From the NCBI GenBank assembly GCA_027922465.2, contig BQMF02000044.1:1178001-1242000 (forward strand): a stretch of DNA of 64,000 nt, written 5' to 3'. The notes under the pieces were generated by a model. The model saw only the letters and a program-made list of their open reading frames with translations. It did no database searches and was not told the origin of the DNA. The stretch is from Turritopsis dohrnii (Eukaryota > Cnidaria > Hydrozoa > Anthoathecata > Oceaniidae). Of the stretch, positions 12,586 through 22,557 are shown piece after piece (position 1 is the first letter of the stretch; each line of letters opens with the position of its first letter). Made by a program: the position numbers and the translations under genes.

Positions 12586-13044
12586 AACAACAAGATACGC
12601 CTGATGCAAGTCAGTATTGTGGATCGTTTGCTATTCACAACACACCATTAACTTTAACAAAACAAAACATGTCGATAAAAGAAATTCACTAACATTTGCT
12701 AAGGTTTTAATGCCAAAAATCCTTTTCTTGAAAACTGCATGACATTCAAGATATCGCAGCAAAAATAAACTGATTTTCCCATTCACACGGTAACGCCCAC
12801 TAAATAACTTCATAGCCATTATTAATAAATCTAGTGATGATCACCACGTGATCATATGACTCTTCCAAATTTCAAAATTGTTGGAATAATCACTGCGAAG
12901 GAGTACATTTATATAGAAATGTACACACTATTTCAATAAAAATGCTCTTCCGCGCAGTTTCCACTTATAGTTTAAGATTCCACTTAAAGTTGTTTGTGAT
13001 ATTTTGCTTACCTTTATCATCAACATGTTTGCATGAAAAAATTG

Positions 13045-13640
13045 CGGCTAATCCGATTTAAAGAAACCAAGGTGATTCCCTTGCGTATTTAACAAAGCTG
13101 ATCATTATTATAGCCATTATTAAGAAACATTATCGCCATAAGGATAAAGATCTATATAAGGAATCTATATAGGAACTATTTAAGGAATCTATATAGGAAC
13201 ACAATTTAAAACACGATTCAGAGGGATATCCCTCTGAATCGTGTTTTACAAGCATTCAGAGATATTCTCTGAAGCATTTGAAAAAAACTTTTTAATAGAT
13301 TCGAAACTAATCTCCTCCACACAGACTATGTTTGTAACCGCCTCTGGAACAGTGATTAATTAGGTTATCAAGTGTCATTTGATAGGCGGAATATGTTCTT
13401 TCATGGATAGTTGTACCATCCATTTGCAAAAAATTTTCCTTAGGATAACCGCCCAAGAGGAAGGAGGCTTTGTACGAAAAAACAGATACCATTGGAGAGT
13501 TAACTAATCAGAAACTAATGTTTAGCATAATTAGCATAATTAGTTAATCTACGGTATAAATACTACGAGTAGCCTACTAGTAGCCATTTACAGATGCCAA
13601 CCTGAGAAAAAGGAAGGTTGTAAAAGGTTTGATTGTGACA
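13045..13640. other. Spacer upstream of orphan gene copy 3
   Basis: No gene is supported. An inverted repeat is visible at 13207-13246 (ACACGATTCAGAGGGATATC against its complement), and AGGAATCTATAT recurs three times near 13160-13195. A TATAAATA lies at 13555. Confidence 0.5.
13555..13562 (+). promoter_or_regulatory. Possible TATA box of orphan gene copy 3
   Basis: TATAAATA lies 88 bases before the ATG at 13643. Comparable TATA-like strings precede the copy at 48758 (TATAAAAG, 72 bases) and the deleted copy at 19277 (TATATAAA, 49 bases). Confidence 0.4.
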
Positions 13641-13642
13641 AA

Positions 13643-13927
13643 ATGTCTACTTCCTTCAAAGAAACGACACAAGATGAAGTCGGATTATGTTATGAAGATC
13701 AAAGAGAGAAATTTGCTTATTGTATCAGAAGCTTTGACATTCCACGAAACATGATGAGACAGATAGTTTTTGACAGGGAAGGTGATGGCGGCATTGAATA
13801 CTATATCGTCAACCGTCAAGTCAGCTTAACAGAAAGATGTGTTATACGAGAGAACAGATACGATGGTGAAGTTCATTATGCACTTACCTCAAATTTGGTA
13901 ACCGAAAAACGGAGAAACTTTCCATGA
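13643..13927 (+). CDS. ~90-aa orphan family protein, copy 3 (intact)
   Basis: A single-exon frame of 94 codons. The N-terminal part MSTSFKETTQDEVGL is followed by a Y-ED-RE-F-YCIRS core, an IPR--MRQIVFDREGDGGI segment and a C-terminal half rich in alternating hydrophobic residues (EYYIVNRQVS, TERCVIREN, YDGEVHYAL). I recognise no known domain. There is no signal peptide or membrane segment, so the product is probably cytosolic or nuclear. Two cysteines (in YCIRS and ERCV) are kept in the other intact copies. The start is chosen because MSxxFKET is shared by copies at 22551 and 48758 and by the 19277 remnant. It lies in an insertion that splits the block A ALDH1L relic. Differences between copies fall both in and outside third positions, while the core REGDGGIEYYIVNR is unchanged, which suggests selection. 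Confidence 0.75.
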   Translation: MSTSFKETTQDEVGLCYEDQREKFAYCIRSFDIPRNMMRQIVFDREGDGGIEYYIVNRQVSLTERCVIRENRYDGEVHYALTSNLVTEKRRNFP

Positions 13928-13929
13928 AC

Positions 13930-14658
13930 TATCAACATAAAACTGTCAAATATTTGCACTATGCATATACACTAATAATCATTCAACTCATACATTATTG
14001 CATATCTTTAGTTTATGTGTACAAAATTAAGTAGACGTTTTAATGGCAGTCAAATATCACTGCACTAAATCTGACTGGACTCGGTTGTTGCATTTATAAT
14101 TACAAAATTATCTATTCTCATACATCAAACTTAAACTTTTCACACGAGTATGGACATTTCTTTTGATGTCAGGTTTGGTCTCTGTTATTTTAATTTACTT
14201 TCTATGTAATTTTAAATGTTTAATTATTTAATTGATAGTTTTATTCAAGTAAAAATGTATTTTATCGTAAAAACCCGCAAATTATGGAAAATTATTCATA
14301 AGTTTTCTCTATTCTACGTTTGATCGACAGGGTTTGTCAAAATCCTTTTTATGCGGTGCGATGCTTGATCGATTACCTTACGGTGTTGAGACAATTTCAT
14401 GTGCATGATCTTCATAATGCAATCCTCAGCTTTCCATAAAATAGTTCATTATCTTCAAATGGAAAATGTAAAGAATATTTGTTTAATCTGGTTACTTTCG
14501 ATTAACATGTAACATCCAACTTGTAAGTAAGTAAGTTGGCACTCTGATTCATATCAATTAGCAGTTGCCATGGTTGAGAGAAATACGGAGATTAAAATAA
14601 AATGACAAATCTATAAAATATAGCCACATGTATTAGCCATGTATTAGCCACATGTATA
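13930..14658. other. 3' flank of orphan gene copy 3
   Basis: No gene is supported. The stretch near 14530-14610 (AAGTTGGCA, CAATTAGCAGTTGCCATGG, GAGATTAAAAT, GACAAATCTATA) recurs at 19287-19370, where it directly follows a start codon of the same gene family. A short ATGTATTAGCCAC-type minisatellite ends the stretch. Confidence 0.6.
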
Positions 14659-16701
14659 TGTTAGTGTTTTTTACACTTTGGCTAAAAACGTGAAAATTTG
14701 GAAACTTTTTTGAATCTAAATTTTAGACAGCAAGTTAGGATTTTTTTCAAAATCTATTGGCTGTATTAGGAAGAGAAAAGATTGAAGATTCCATCCCTTT
14801 TTAAATGAGCTCTACAACTTTTTCCAGCTAAAAGTAATGACTCTTCAAACTTTGGAGCAGTTAATCATAAATTTATTCCATCAGACAGATGGAAGAAATC
14901 TTCCATCATTAATAACCTTTGGAGTTTTTAAGCTTTTGGGCTAAAATTTTGCAGGCGAAATCCCGTCGGCGTTCTCTACCGATGAAAGGAAGAATTATTC
15001 CATTTGGAGCTATTCTGGAAGAGTTATTCCATTTTTTCGGTTGAAAAATCTCCAGCTTTAATCCAAATTTAGTTCGGTTTTTCTTGATGAATTGATTTCA
15101 AGAAAACAATCGTTCAATCTCAAACACCCCTAGTTTTTGATTTTGAACGTTTTGTTGAAAATGGAGCATGTTAGGATTCCACATTTCATTTTTCGCACAG
15201 CCTCTTTTCTCGACACTAATATTTAATGAGTTAAATTAAAAACGTTACATTCTTGACTTATCTTTTTCTAAAGGATACTTAATCGATCCCTGATCTAGAA
15301 AAAAGCATGCTTTATCATTAGAGTTAAAAATAAATCGACTTGGAGCTCTCTGGAATGAGATATTCCAAATTTACAAGAAATTATGTGTATTACGAATGGA
15401 ATCATTCATCCAAAATGACTCACTATTTTCGAATGTGTATTACGAATGGAATCATTCATCCAAAATGACTCACTATTTTCGAATGATTTCATCAAATCCT
15501 CTAGAAAGGAAGGTTAAATAATTACTTGATAAAGCGCTACATGTAATAGAGAGCTTATTAAGAACGATATATTCCATTTAGTTCTTACGCAAAAAAAAGT
15601 TAAAAATACTTCAACGTAAAGTGCCTTTCTGCCCAACTCCCGTTATTTCTCTTGTCACAGGCTCTAAATTTCAGTCAAAAGTGCTCCTTTTTGATGAAAT
15701 CAATGATACCTATGTTGAAATCAATGAGAACATGATGCTCGATGCAACCATGTACAATGCCCTTATTCGGAAGGCACTTTCATAATAAGTTGATAAAAAC
15801 ATTTAGTTTATATTTTTCACTATTCGGTGTTTAAATTTGTTAGGATTTAACCTCGTTATTTTTCTTAGCATTATTAGAACTAGGAAAACCTAAGAAAATG
15901 GAATATTTCATCCTTCTAGACTCTTGAAATACCTTATCTGGAATGAGAAAGCATCTCTTGAAGGTTAGAACTAAAAAAACTGAGCTTATTTGCTGAAAGT
16001 AGTCGGAAAAAAGTCGTAAGAAGCTACTTTGGTTTACGGTTTATAGTTTTATATTTCCTTGGAATATTAATTCTTATTAGCTCTTTTTAATAATGTCATT
16101 AACGTTCAAGATTACTATTTGTTACAATTACCTTTATATGTTTATGATTTCATGCACCAATATTCTTTGTTCTATAATTAATCTAGTTGAATATATTTTG
16201 CTTTCACAGTGCAAGTTAAAAATGGAATTTAAAATACTCATTGACTCGATAAAAGTTGGGGTTTCATTATTAACACTTTCTAGGGTAATTTTATACAACC
16301 TTCACATATTTTCGATGCTATAGAATGTAAAAACATTTGACTAAAAACCTTAAAACCTTGCCTTTAGCTTTAGCTAAATTTTATGATGGAATACGCAATA
16401 AAAAAGTGCTCCTCGCATATGTTTTTCAAAATTCAGGGATAAAGGTATGAGAAAATCTTATTTAGAACCTTAGAATTTGAATGTATCAATTTCAAACAAG
16501 AAAAACACAAATTCTGATATTTTGAAATATCTAATCCTTTTTTACTCGGGGAAAAAGTTTCAGCGCATTTGAAGTATAATTAGCAACTTTTTGGAAGTTT
16601 TCATCCTCAAACACTCAATAATCGTGATTTGAGACTGAAAAAACCATTTTTGAAGAAAATTTGCTCTCACGTTTTTGGCCAAAGTGTAAAAAACACTAAC
16701 A
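14659..16701. mobile_element. 2.0-kb TIR element in an ACATGTATT minisatellite
   Basis: The terminal inverted repeats read TGTTAGTGTTTTTTACAC and continue with TTTGGC(T/C)AAAAACGTGA; the right end is its complement, with TA on both sides. The flanks on each side are ACATGTATTA-type repeats, so the target was a minisatellite. The interior has many TGGAAT and ATTCCA motifs, an exact 50-bp tandem duplication (15385-15484) and no recognisable transposase. The longest frame (16093-16323) is hydrophobic and unrecognised. Read as non-autonomous. Confidence 0.8.
15385..15484. repeat. Exact 50-bp tandem duplication
   Basis: The unit starting TGTGTATTACGAATGG and ending ACTATTTTCGAA occurs twice head to tail with no visible difference, which indicates a recent slippage or a repair duplication inside the TIR element. 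Confidence 0.85.
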
Positions 16702-16707
16702 TATAGC

Positions 16708-16746
16708 TACATGTATTACATGTATTACATGTATTACATGTATTAG
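16708..16746 (+). repeat. 10-bp minisatellite TACATGTATT, about four units
   Basis: TACATGTATT is repeated about four times directly right of the TIR element at 14659-16701. Related CACATGTATTAGC units lie directly left of it (14622-14656). Together they represent one pre-existing array split by the insertion. Confidence 0.8.
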
Positions 16747-16919
16747 AAATATTTCTCATTACATGTCCGATAAAATATTGCGAATTTTGTATCACAATAA
16801 AGAGCTTTTCATGCTCTATCCATTAATATAAAATGTTTGCCAAAATATTTGTTCTTCGAAAAGATATTGAAGGAAAACTCAACGATTTTGATCATTAAAT
16901 TCTTAAAAGTCAATTAACT

Positions 16920-16960
16920 CATCCGCGAACAATTATCTGAAGTGGATATTGGATAGCGGA
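16920..16960. repeat. Degraded end of the AGGCGAATATCC MITE family
   Basis: TCCGCGAACAATTATC and GAAGTGGATATTGG match the right-end pattern of the intact MITE at 50613-50773 (TCCGCGGATGATTATCC, GAAGTGGATATTCG). Only one end is recognisable here. Confidence 0.55.
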
Positions 16961-17264
16961 TTTTGCTTACTTTGCTTACATGTTTCCCTTCATGAACCAA
17001 TTTAGCGCCTTGTTTGACGCCAATCTGGACGTATTATGGCAGACTTTCAAAATGCGCCCTGCAAAAGGAGCATTCGCATTGAAATCAACTACGTATATGT
17101 TTTATTTTCCATAGAATAACGTTCGAAGTTCGATTGAAACGCCATGTTTTGAATTCATTAGTTTATCAGACTCGCTTGGATCTGTTCCATTGCTTAAAAC
17201 TCCCGTGGAAAGGTCCAGTGGGTCGCCAATCTTCAGTTATTTTACGTCCGCTATCTAAAAATAA

Positions 17265-18960
17265 CAAGAGGCCATGTGGCCTGAAGGTCAGCGCTTTCAG
17301 CAAAGTTGAAAAATGTTGGGGTGCAAAACAAAATCAAAAACATTTTTGCTCTAGGAAGGTCAAAATAGCAATTTCTGAGTGATAACTAGTGACAGCGATT
17401 AATGGACAGTATACTTCACAAAATTTCATGCAAACTTTGATTCTCTTAATCATAAAGAGTTCAAAAACAAACTTCTCTCTGCACAGATGAATTCCAAACA
17501 GGAATGACTGTATATTAAAAATAAGTGACAATATTAAAAAATACTGACAAAACAAATGAGGTTCAATTTTTTCGCAAATGCATTTGTTTCAATGTCGATT
17601 TCTTTCCTTATTGACACGTCAGCTTTTTGGTATGATTTTGTGATGTTGTCATGTAATAGTTTTTTGTAATCATCGCTTTTCATTTTGTAGATGTTGTTGT
17701 ATTTATCGGCAAATACAAACATACTCTTTGATGATTTAATCCTGCTTACATTGACATTCAGATTCAGTAAGAATCTGTTGGGGTGTTCACGGAACTTTAT
17801 GTCTCTAACCATTTCGTACAAAACCCACAATTAGTTCATGTTGTGGTGGTGTAACACATGCTTTGAAACCAAATGTTTCTTTGGCGTCGTCATTGTTGTC
17901 AACATCATCTCGTTCTGTTTTTCGCAAAGATATGCTTTCCATCTGGTTCGTTTATTAAAGCTTAGACAATACAAATACAAATATATATGTTTTCGTCTTT
18001 CTTCATTGAAAATAAAAATAAAAGGAAACAGCTGCCGATTATTTAAGATTAAGAACATAAAATTGCTATCCATCCATGCAGAGACACAGTAAAAACTAAT
18101 AGACGACACAAAAACTAAACAACAAAATTAGAAAAATAATGATAAATAATAAGACTATATAAGTGAAGAGGATAAATGATTCCATAGGGAATTTGTTCGA
18201 ATGAAAAGACAACATGTAAATATGGTGGGGGTGTGTGTGCTTTGATTGATAAATGCATTGCAATAAACACAGAATATCATTAAGTCAATTTTCAGTAGGG
18301 CACAATGCACCTTCACAGGTAATTAAATGCTTTACTTCCAAAATGTGTATTTGGGTGGTGACCAGTAGTTCAAACAGGGTATAAATTGTCTAAATTGATA
18401 GATAAATTGATGGATATCACTGTTGTATAAACAGATACAAAATAACAAATGGTAGCATATATGATAGGGTATGCAATGTATAACATAATACATCATAGAG
18501 ACCCTTCTTGCTTGTGGAGGTAGCAGAGCTCTCACATCTCGATAAAGGTCTGTGACCAGTTCAGTATAATAACACAAAACACCAAATCAGCGATAGCTAC
18601 CAAGAAAAATCAGAAGTATACAATCACAGGATCATTTATAATACTAAGATCATTCATAACAAAGAATTCGTTTGCTTCGGATATTATTGAAAACACAAAC
18701 TCCACTAACTAAGCAATTTCACGTGAATCTTCTGAAGGCCGTGAAGGCCCGCACTCACCTTAATAAAATAGTTGTAGTTAACAATTAATAAACACTTCTT
18801 AATTAAGCCACTATCAACATATAGCCTCTATTCCAGCCTTAAAACTAAGGGTTGTGTTTTTAGTGGTATCAGCCTACAACTGGGGACAAAAATTTATGGA
18901 CGGACAGATGGACGGACGAACACGAATGCTAATGAAAGATCAGCTGCTCCCGCGCTGACC
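17265..18960 (-). mobile_element. Helentron-like element, minus orientation
   Basis: Read on the minus strand, the element begins GGTCAGCGCGGGAGCAGC and TGATCTTTCATT and ends GCGCTGACCTTCAGGCC, then a GGCC-NNNN-GGCC type hairpin, then TCTTG. The same two termini bound the elements at 24163-31688 and 25207-29776. The features are a 5' end without long TIR, a GCGCTGACC/GGTCAGCGC subterminal inverted repeat, a 3' hairpin and insertion between identical single bases with no longer TSD. They match what is known of Helentron/HINE-type rolling-circle elements. It carries a reverse transcriptase fragment (17534-17830) and no Rep or helicase that I can see. Confidence 0.65.
17534..17830 (-). pseudogene. 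Reverse transcriptase N-terminal fragment (LINE or Penelope-type)
   Basis: The minus-strand frame includes VNVSRIKSSKSMFVFADK, then MKSDDYKKLLHDNITKSY, KADVSIRKEID and AKKLNL. I recognise this pattern (a FVFADKT-like phrase, then YKKLLHDNITKTYKK) as the segment upstream of the catalytic fingers in reverse transcriptases of invertebrate retroelements. The catalytic YxDD part is absent. It lies in the same orientation inside the Helentron-like element and may be captured. Assignment is from memory of the family pattern and is moderate. Confidence 0.5.
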
Positions 18961-19227
18961 AATTATGGGAAGAGATGATAATAATTATTCAGTAAACCTT
19001 GTGTTAATCATTTAGAAGTTCATTTTAGAAATTCTTGATTAAATAAACGAGCAGACAATGTTCTCCAGTTTAAGACCTACAAAATCATCTTTATTCCATA
19101 AATGATATTTCCGTTAGATCATGTTTATTGTCTTAATAGCTGATCATGTTTATCATGTTTCCATTAGATCATGTTTATTGCGCGCATGCTCGTGCATAAC
19201 TTATACTGCCTCCTGTCTGCTCAAAAC

Positions 19228-19370
19228 TATATAAATGGAAAAAAAGGAAGGTTGTAAAAGGCTTGATCATAGTAAAATGTCTACGTTAAGTTGGCATTCT
19301 GACTCATGTCAATTAGCAGTTGCCATGGTTGAGAGAAGTACGGAGATTAAAATGAAATGACAAATCTATA
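19228..19370 (+). pseudogene. Orphan gene locus with its coding region deleted
   Basis: The 5' flank of the family is intact: TATATAAA at 19228, then AAAAAGGAAGGTTGTAAAAG and TTGATCATAGTAAAATGTCTAC, which match 13600-13650 including the start codon ATGTCTAC. The sequence then jumps directly to GTTAAGTTGGCA and CAATTAGCAGTTGCCATGG, which in the intact locus lie about 880 bases further on (14530-14610). So the whole coding sequence and part of the 3' flank have been removed between the third codon and the downstream flank. Confidence 0.75.
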
Positions 19371-19558
19371 TATGAATTAGAAATCAGCGCTTCAAAGTTT
19401 GATTCAAAACACAATAGCCAAAATGGGTAGATTTAATCACAATTCAGATCTGAAGTGAGTTTCATTTTAAACAAATATCTTGCACATGAACTTAGTATTT
19501 TGCCTATCACGTCGGAACAAAATTAAAGCAGTTAAGTTTTGAATACTACCGTGTAAGA

Positions 19559-19660
19559 ACAACACGAAAAGTTGGAAGATGATGATGATGTTGATGACGA
19601 TGAACAAAATCGAAAACTGACTTTCGCTTATCTCGTGAAAGTAGAGAAGGTTTTAGTTAT
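19559..19660 (+). other. Short acidic conserved frame, partner at 35715-35620
   Basis: The frame reads QHEKLEDDDD, then DEQNRKLTFAYLVKV. The minus-strand sequence at 35715-35620 reads MKRQHEKLEDEDDDDD, then EEQNRKLTFAYLVKL. Several differences between the two are synonymous (CGA/CGG, ACT/ACA, GCT/GCC), which suggests past coding selection. The start codon of this copy is GTG-TAA and so appears lost. A donor-like GTAGAG follows LVK. Product unknown. Confidence 0.45.
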
Positions 19661-19849
19661 GACTTTAGTTACTACATAGGTAGCCAAAATAAACTTCATT
19701 TGAATTTAAGGTATTACGTAGATACTACAAGTAATTGGTGATATTAAATTTCACATTAAAAACTCCCCATTAGAAATCAAACTCCCCATTAAAACTCCCC
19801 ATTAAAAATCACATGCCATTATAACTGTTATGACGGTCAGGAAGCGAAC

Positions 19850-20590
19850 AAGAAATAAAAGATTCAGCTCATTTGCACTCGTCATCATGATGTCTTTGCA
19901 TGTTACTATGTTCCTTTTTGTCGTGTCACGAGATCATCTCAAGCAAAGAATTGATGACCTAACAACTGTCAGCGATATCTTGTGTCTTAACCATTGCATA
20001 ACTGTGGACTTCGTAGGTTCTCGTTCTCGTTTTCTCGGCAATTTTTTCTGCTAGGTTTTTTTATTGCTTCTTTCTTCTTTCCGAGAGATGAAAAGACGAG
20101 TGGCGTGAGGGAGCCATGCTCAACTTCAATAACCCGGTTGTTATACGATCTTTTCTTCTATTTTTCATTTGAATTGAAAACTGCTTTCAGATCCTTTTTC
20201 ACGTGGCTTTGGGCGAATGGGTGGAAAACCCTTGTATTAAAAATTGCTTTCTGGCCACGTAGTCAAAATCCAATAGCTACTACGTCTAATCGGACCACTT
20301 CATCAGAGTTGGCTGATCTCTCAAACTGTTCACCATTCAGAGGCAGTAGATTAGGTTCTACCACTACGTCCTTGCAAATCTCTTCGATAGCTGTCGCGAA
20401 AGCATCTCTTAAGTCATCGTGTCTTGCATGAAGGAATCCTCCTGTCTTACATGAAAGTACATGGTCTACTGAAAATGCCTATTCACATTCACATACAGTA
20501 GAAGTATTCTGGCTTCCATCTGTATCTCAAGGTGATAGCTTCATGAATTTTCTTTATGTTGAGAGAAACATCCTCGTAGACTGACGGCAT
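19850..20590 (-). pseudogene. C-terminal fragment of a retroelement polyprotein
   Basis: Read on the minus strand with one stop and frame changes: ITLRYRWKPE, FSVDHVLSCKTGGFLH, ARHDDLRDAFATAIEEICKD, VEPNLLPLNGE, RLDVVAIGFW, KKRSYNNRVIEVEHGSLTPL, VFSS and then WLRHKISLTVVRSSILCLR. This order (a CxxC-like phrase with HxxxC, then RHDxLRD, then RLDIxAxGFW and EVExGSFTPLVF) is a pattern I associate with the domain after reverse transcriptase in a retroelement group common in marine invertebrates, probably a PD-(D/E)xK nuclease. The reverse transcriptase part is missing, so it is a truncated, decayed copy. Confidence 0.65.
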
Positions 20591-20631
20591 GACGGACAGT
20601 CAGCTTGGAGCACCTTTCAGAAATGTCATTA

Positions 20632-21060
20632 CCGTATTTCCTCTAATAAACGCCGCGGCGTTTATTACAAATTCAAGTTTTTGGATGCGGCGTTTAATAG
20701 AGGGAGGCGTTCTTTAGAGGGCGGCGTTTATTACAAAATGAAAAATTGGACCGAAGCAAACTTAAATAATAATGCTTTCTTATTATAAAAGTTACAAAAG
20801 GTTGTGTGAAAATGTTTTACACAAAAGATATGTTTACGAAAATGTCCAAGAAGAGCAATGTTCTCTTGTATGACATGAAAACTTTTTTATAATTCTTGTT
20901 TGACCTGTTTTCTAATAAACACCGATTTTCAAGATGCGGCGTTTAATAGAGGGAGGCGTTTATTAGAGGGCGGCGTTTACGACAAACGTTCGGCTATAAG
21001 TGCGGCGTTTAATAGAGGGCGGCGTTTATCAGAGGGCGGCGTTTATTAAAGGAAATACGG
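20632..21060. mobile_element. 429-bp TA-flanked MITE, CCGTATTTCC...AAACGCCGC
   Basis: Inverted ends CCGTATTTCC and GGAAATACGG are each followed inward by TAATAAACGCCGC-type sequence, and TA flanks both sides (20630-20631, 21061-21062). GCGGCGTTTAATAGAGGG and variants are repeated many times inside, making it GC-richer than its surroundings. A degraded end of the same family is at about 8022-8043. No coding capacity. Confidence 0.85.
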
Positions 21061-21061
21061 T

Positions 21062-22345
21062 AACACTTTTTTATCATCAGAAAACCCCAAACATTCATAA
21101 TTTAAGAAAACCTTCGGGTTTTCACTTCAAGTCTTTCAGAGAATCATGCATCACCACTTATTTCTTATGTGGAAAACTTTTTATCACTACGCTTATGTGG
21201 ATATAAAAAAAGTCATAGCGTTCAAACAGCGTTCATACTTACATAGTTATTAACCTCAAGTTTTAATATTCGACTTCACTTCGAGTTTTTGAACTTTATT
21301 GTTCTTTTTGAACTTTATTGTTCTAGTGTTACAAAGCATTATCTTAAAATAACTATGTTTAGTCTTCTTCCAAATCAAATCAAATCTCCACCAACAAATT
21401 AAACCAATTTTGGCCTAAAATTTTGAAAATCATCCGGTTCTAATGAAGCTTTCCATGTGGAACAATTTCATAGAGAAATATATTTCTTAGTTAGCAACTT
21501 GAATTGATATCGAAAATTAAATCTGTCAAGTTACTAACTTGAATTTTGACATCATAATCCATAGCACATCTTTAAAACTTGATTTTGTAACTCAGGTTTT
21601 CCAGGTCTCAAAGAAAATGGCGTATTTCTATGATATATCGCATTCATATCTCGAAATATCTTTTGAATCGATGTCAGACGAATTATAAAAATTTTCAAAA
21701 ACATTCGAAAGTGTTATGATAATGTTTTTATGTCACCATTTCATTTTTCTACAGTTCATTCACATTTTATACGTCATTTGATTTTCAAATTTTCTAAATA
21801 ATGTACAAAGCATTTTTTTAACAACCTAGCGCCCAATTTTTCAAATATCAAAACTTGAATTATAAGGCATGCCATAAAGAAACCAATTTAACGAGGTTGT
21901 ACAACTTACTGAGATATTTTATAAAGACTTGACGTCACTTCAGTTCAACAGATACTGCAAGCTTGGTCACGTGACGAAAGAGAAATGCTATTAGCTTCTT
22001 CTACGAGTGCGTTTACATGAGAGCCGTAGTGAACTCAAACCGGTTTGAGATTTTAAGCTGTTTGAAATCGCCATTCTGTTTACATGACAAATTTCGATAC
22101 GGTCTTGGCGAGTTTTGTCGGGTAAAAATCGAAACAATAGATTTACTAGTTTCTAGCTCTCTATACGAGTGCGTTTTTACACGAGAGCTATACTGAACAC
22201 ACACCGGTTTGAGATTTCAATACAGGTAGAAATATTTTCTATGCACGATGGAATAAATTTAGCACATTCTATACTTTTATTTCGTATGTGTCAGCAAAAT
22301 TTGCTTGAATTTATTTGAATAGAGAAGGAAACTCGGTAAGTAGAG
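21062..22345. other. Intergenic stretch with dispersed and direct repeats
   Basis: No gene is supported. It includes a second copy of the TGACGTCAC/GGTCACGTGACG repeat (about 21856-21996) and a direct repeat of about 45 bases (ACGAGTGCGTTTACATGAG to ACCGGTTTGAGATTT) at about 22004-22055 and 22163-22219. Confidence 0.5.
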
Positions 22346-22357
22346 TTACGAAAGAAG

Positions 22358-22557
22358 AATAGGCTGATGTCCGAAAGAAGAATAGGTTGATGTCCGGAAG
22401 AAGAATAGGTTGATGTCCGAAAGAAGAATAGGTTGATGTCCGAAAGAAGAATAGGCTGATGTCCGAAAGAAGAATAGGTTGATGTCCGAAAGAAGAATAG
22501 GAAGGTGTTCGAAAGAAGAATAGGTTGATGTCCGAAAGAAGAATAGGTTGATGTCTT
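22358..22557. repeat. 23-bp minisatellite fused to orphan gene copy 4 start
   Basis: Nine units start at 22358, 22381, 22404, 22427, 22450, 22473, 22496, 22519 and 22542; the consensus is AATAGGTTGATGTCCGAAAG plus AAG. The ninth unit runs directly into the ATG of the gene (22551), since GGTTGATGTC is shared by the repeat unit and the gene start. Each regular unit contains an ATG that opens a seven-codon frame (MSERRIG, then stop). Because 23 is not a multiple of three, the minus strand is open for a long stretch in two frames; this is a by-product, not a gene. Confidence 0.9.

Larger units (their letters stand above)
10250..12590. other. Insertion in the block A ALDH1L relic, several repeats
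   Basis: This segment has no counterpart in block B, where the flanking sequences meet within a CAA-rich run. I see no gene. It contains a dispersed repeat shared with 52470-52670 (about 11250-11465), an AT dinucleotide tract near 11525-11550, a 238-bp MITE (11729-11966) and, at its right end, a conserved TATA/hairpin module (12490-12585). Confidence 0.6.
9806..17250 (-). pseudogene. ALDH1L-like C-terminal fragment, block A (decayed)
   Basis: Relics of the exons found intact in block B can be read on the minus strand. The last exon is at about 9842-9806: KEALNEYLK is kept, but the next codons are out of frame and stop early. The penultimate exon is at about 10185-10110 and reads [25 protein letters not shown]; its first half is lost. 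The exon homologous to 32999-32918 lies near 12665-12595, with its acceptor deleted. The 33497-33406 equivalent is near 17070-16985, and the 33714-33648 equivalent is near 17245-17190. Insertions of about 2.3 kb (10250-12590) and 3.9 kb (13045-16985) separate the pieces. With missing splice sites and shifted frames this is a pseudogene. Confidence 0.75.
8287..19060. repeat. Duplicated block A (orphan gene + ALDH1L 3' half)
   Basis: Stretches of near-identical order are shared with block B (22551-34060): 8500-9150 with 22990-24160; 9150-10250 with 31690-32880; 12590-13040 with 32935-33410; 16985-17260 with 33420-33730; and about 18965-19055 with 33835-33910. The gaps between these stretches are insertions on one side or the other. 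Block A is the more decayed copy. Boundaries are approximate because they were judged by eye. Confidence 0.8.
18961..19830. other. End of block A and flank, with gene remnants
   Basis: The part up to about 19055 matches block B near 33840-33910. The rest contains the coding-deleted orphan-gene remnant (19228-19370), an acidic conserved frame (19559-19660) and a short direct repeat of AAACTCCCCATTA (three times, 19755-19805). No complete gene is supported. Confidence 0.5.

Noticed and set aside
13307..13492. Possible further diverged orphan-gene copy (GGFVRKNRY resembles ERCVIRENRY)
   Set aside because: Only about nine residues match and the surrounding frame has no other family motif.
19994..20431. 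145-codon plus-strand open frame
   Set aside because: It is the shadow of a minus-strand retroelement fragment with recognisable motifs (RHDDLRD, EVEHGSLTPL).
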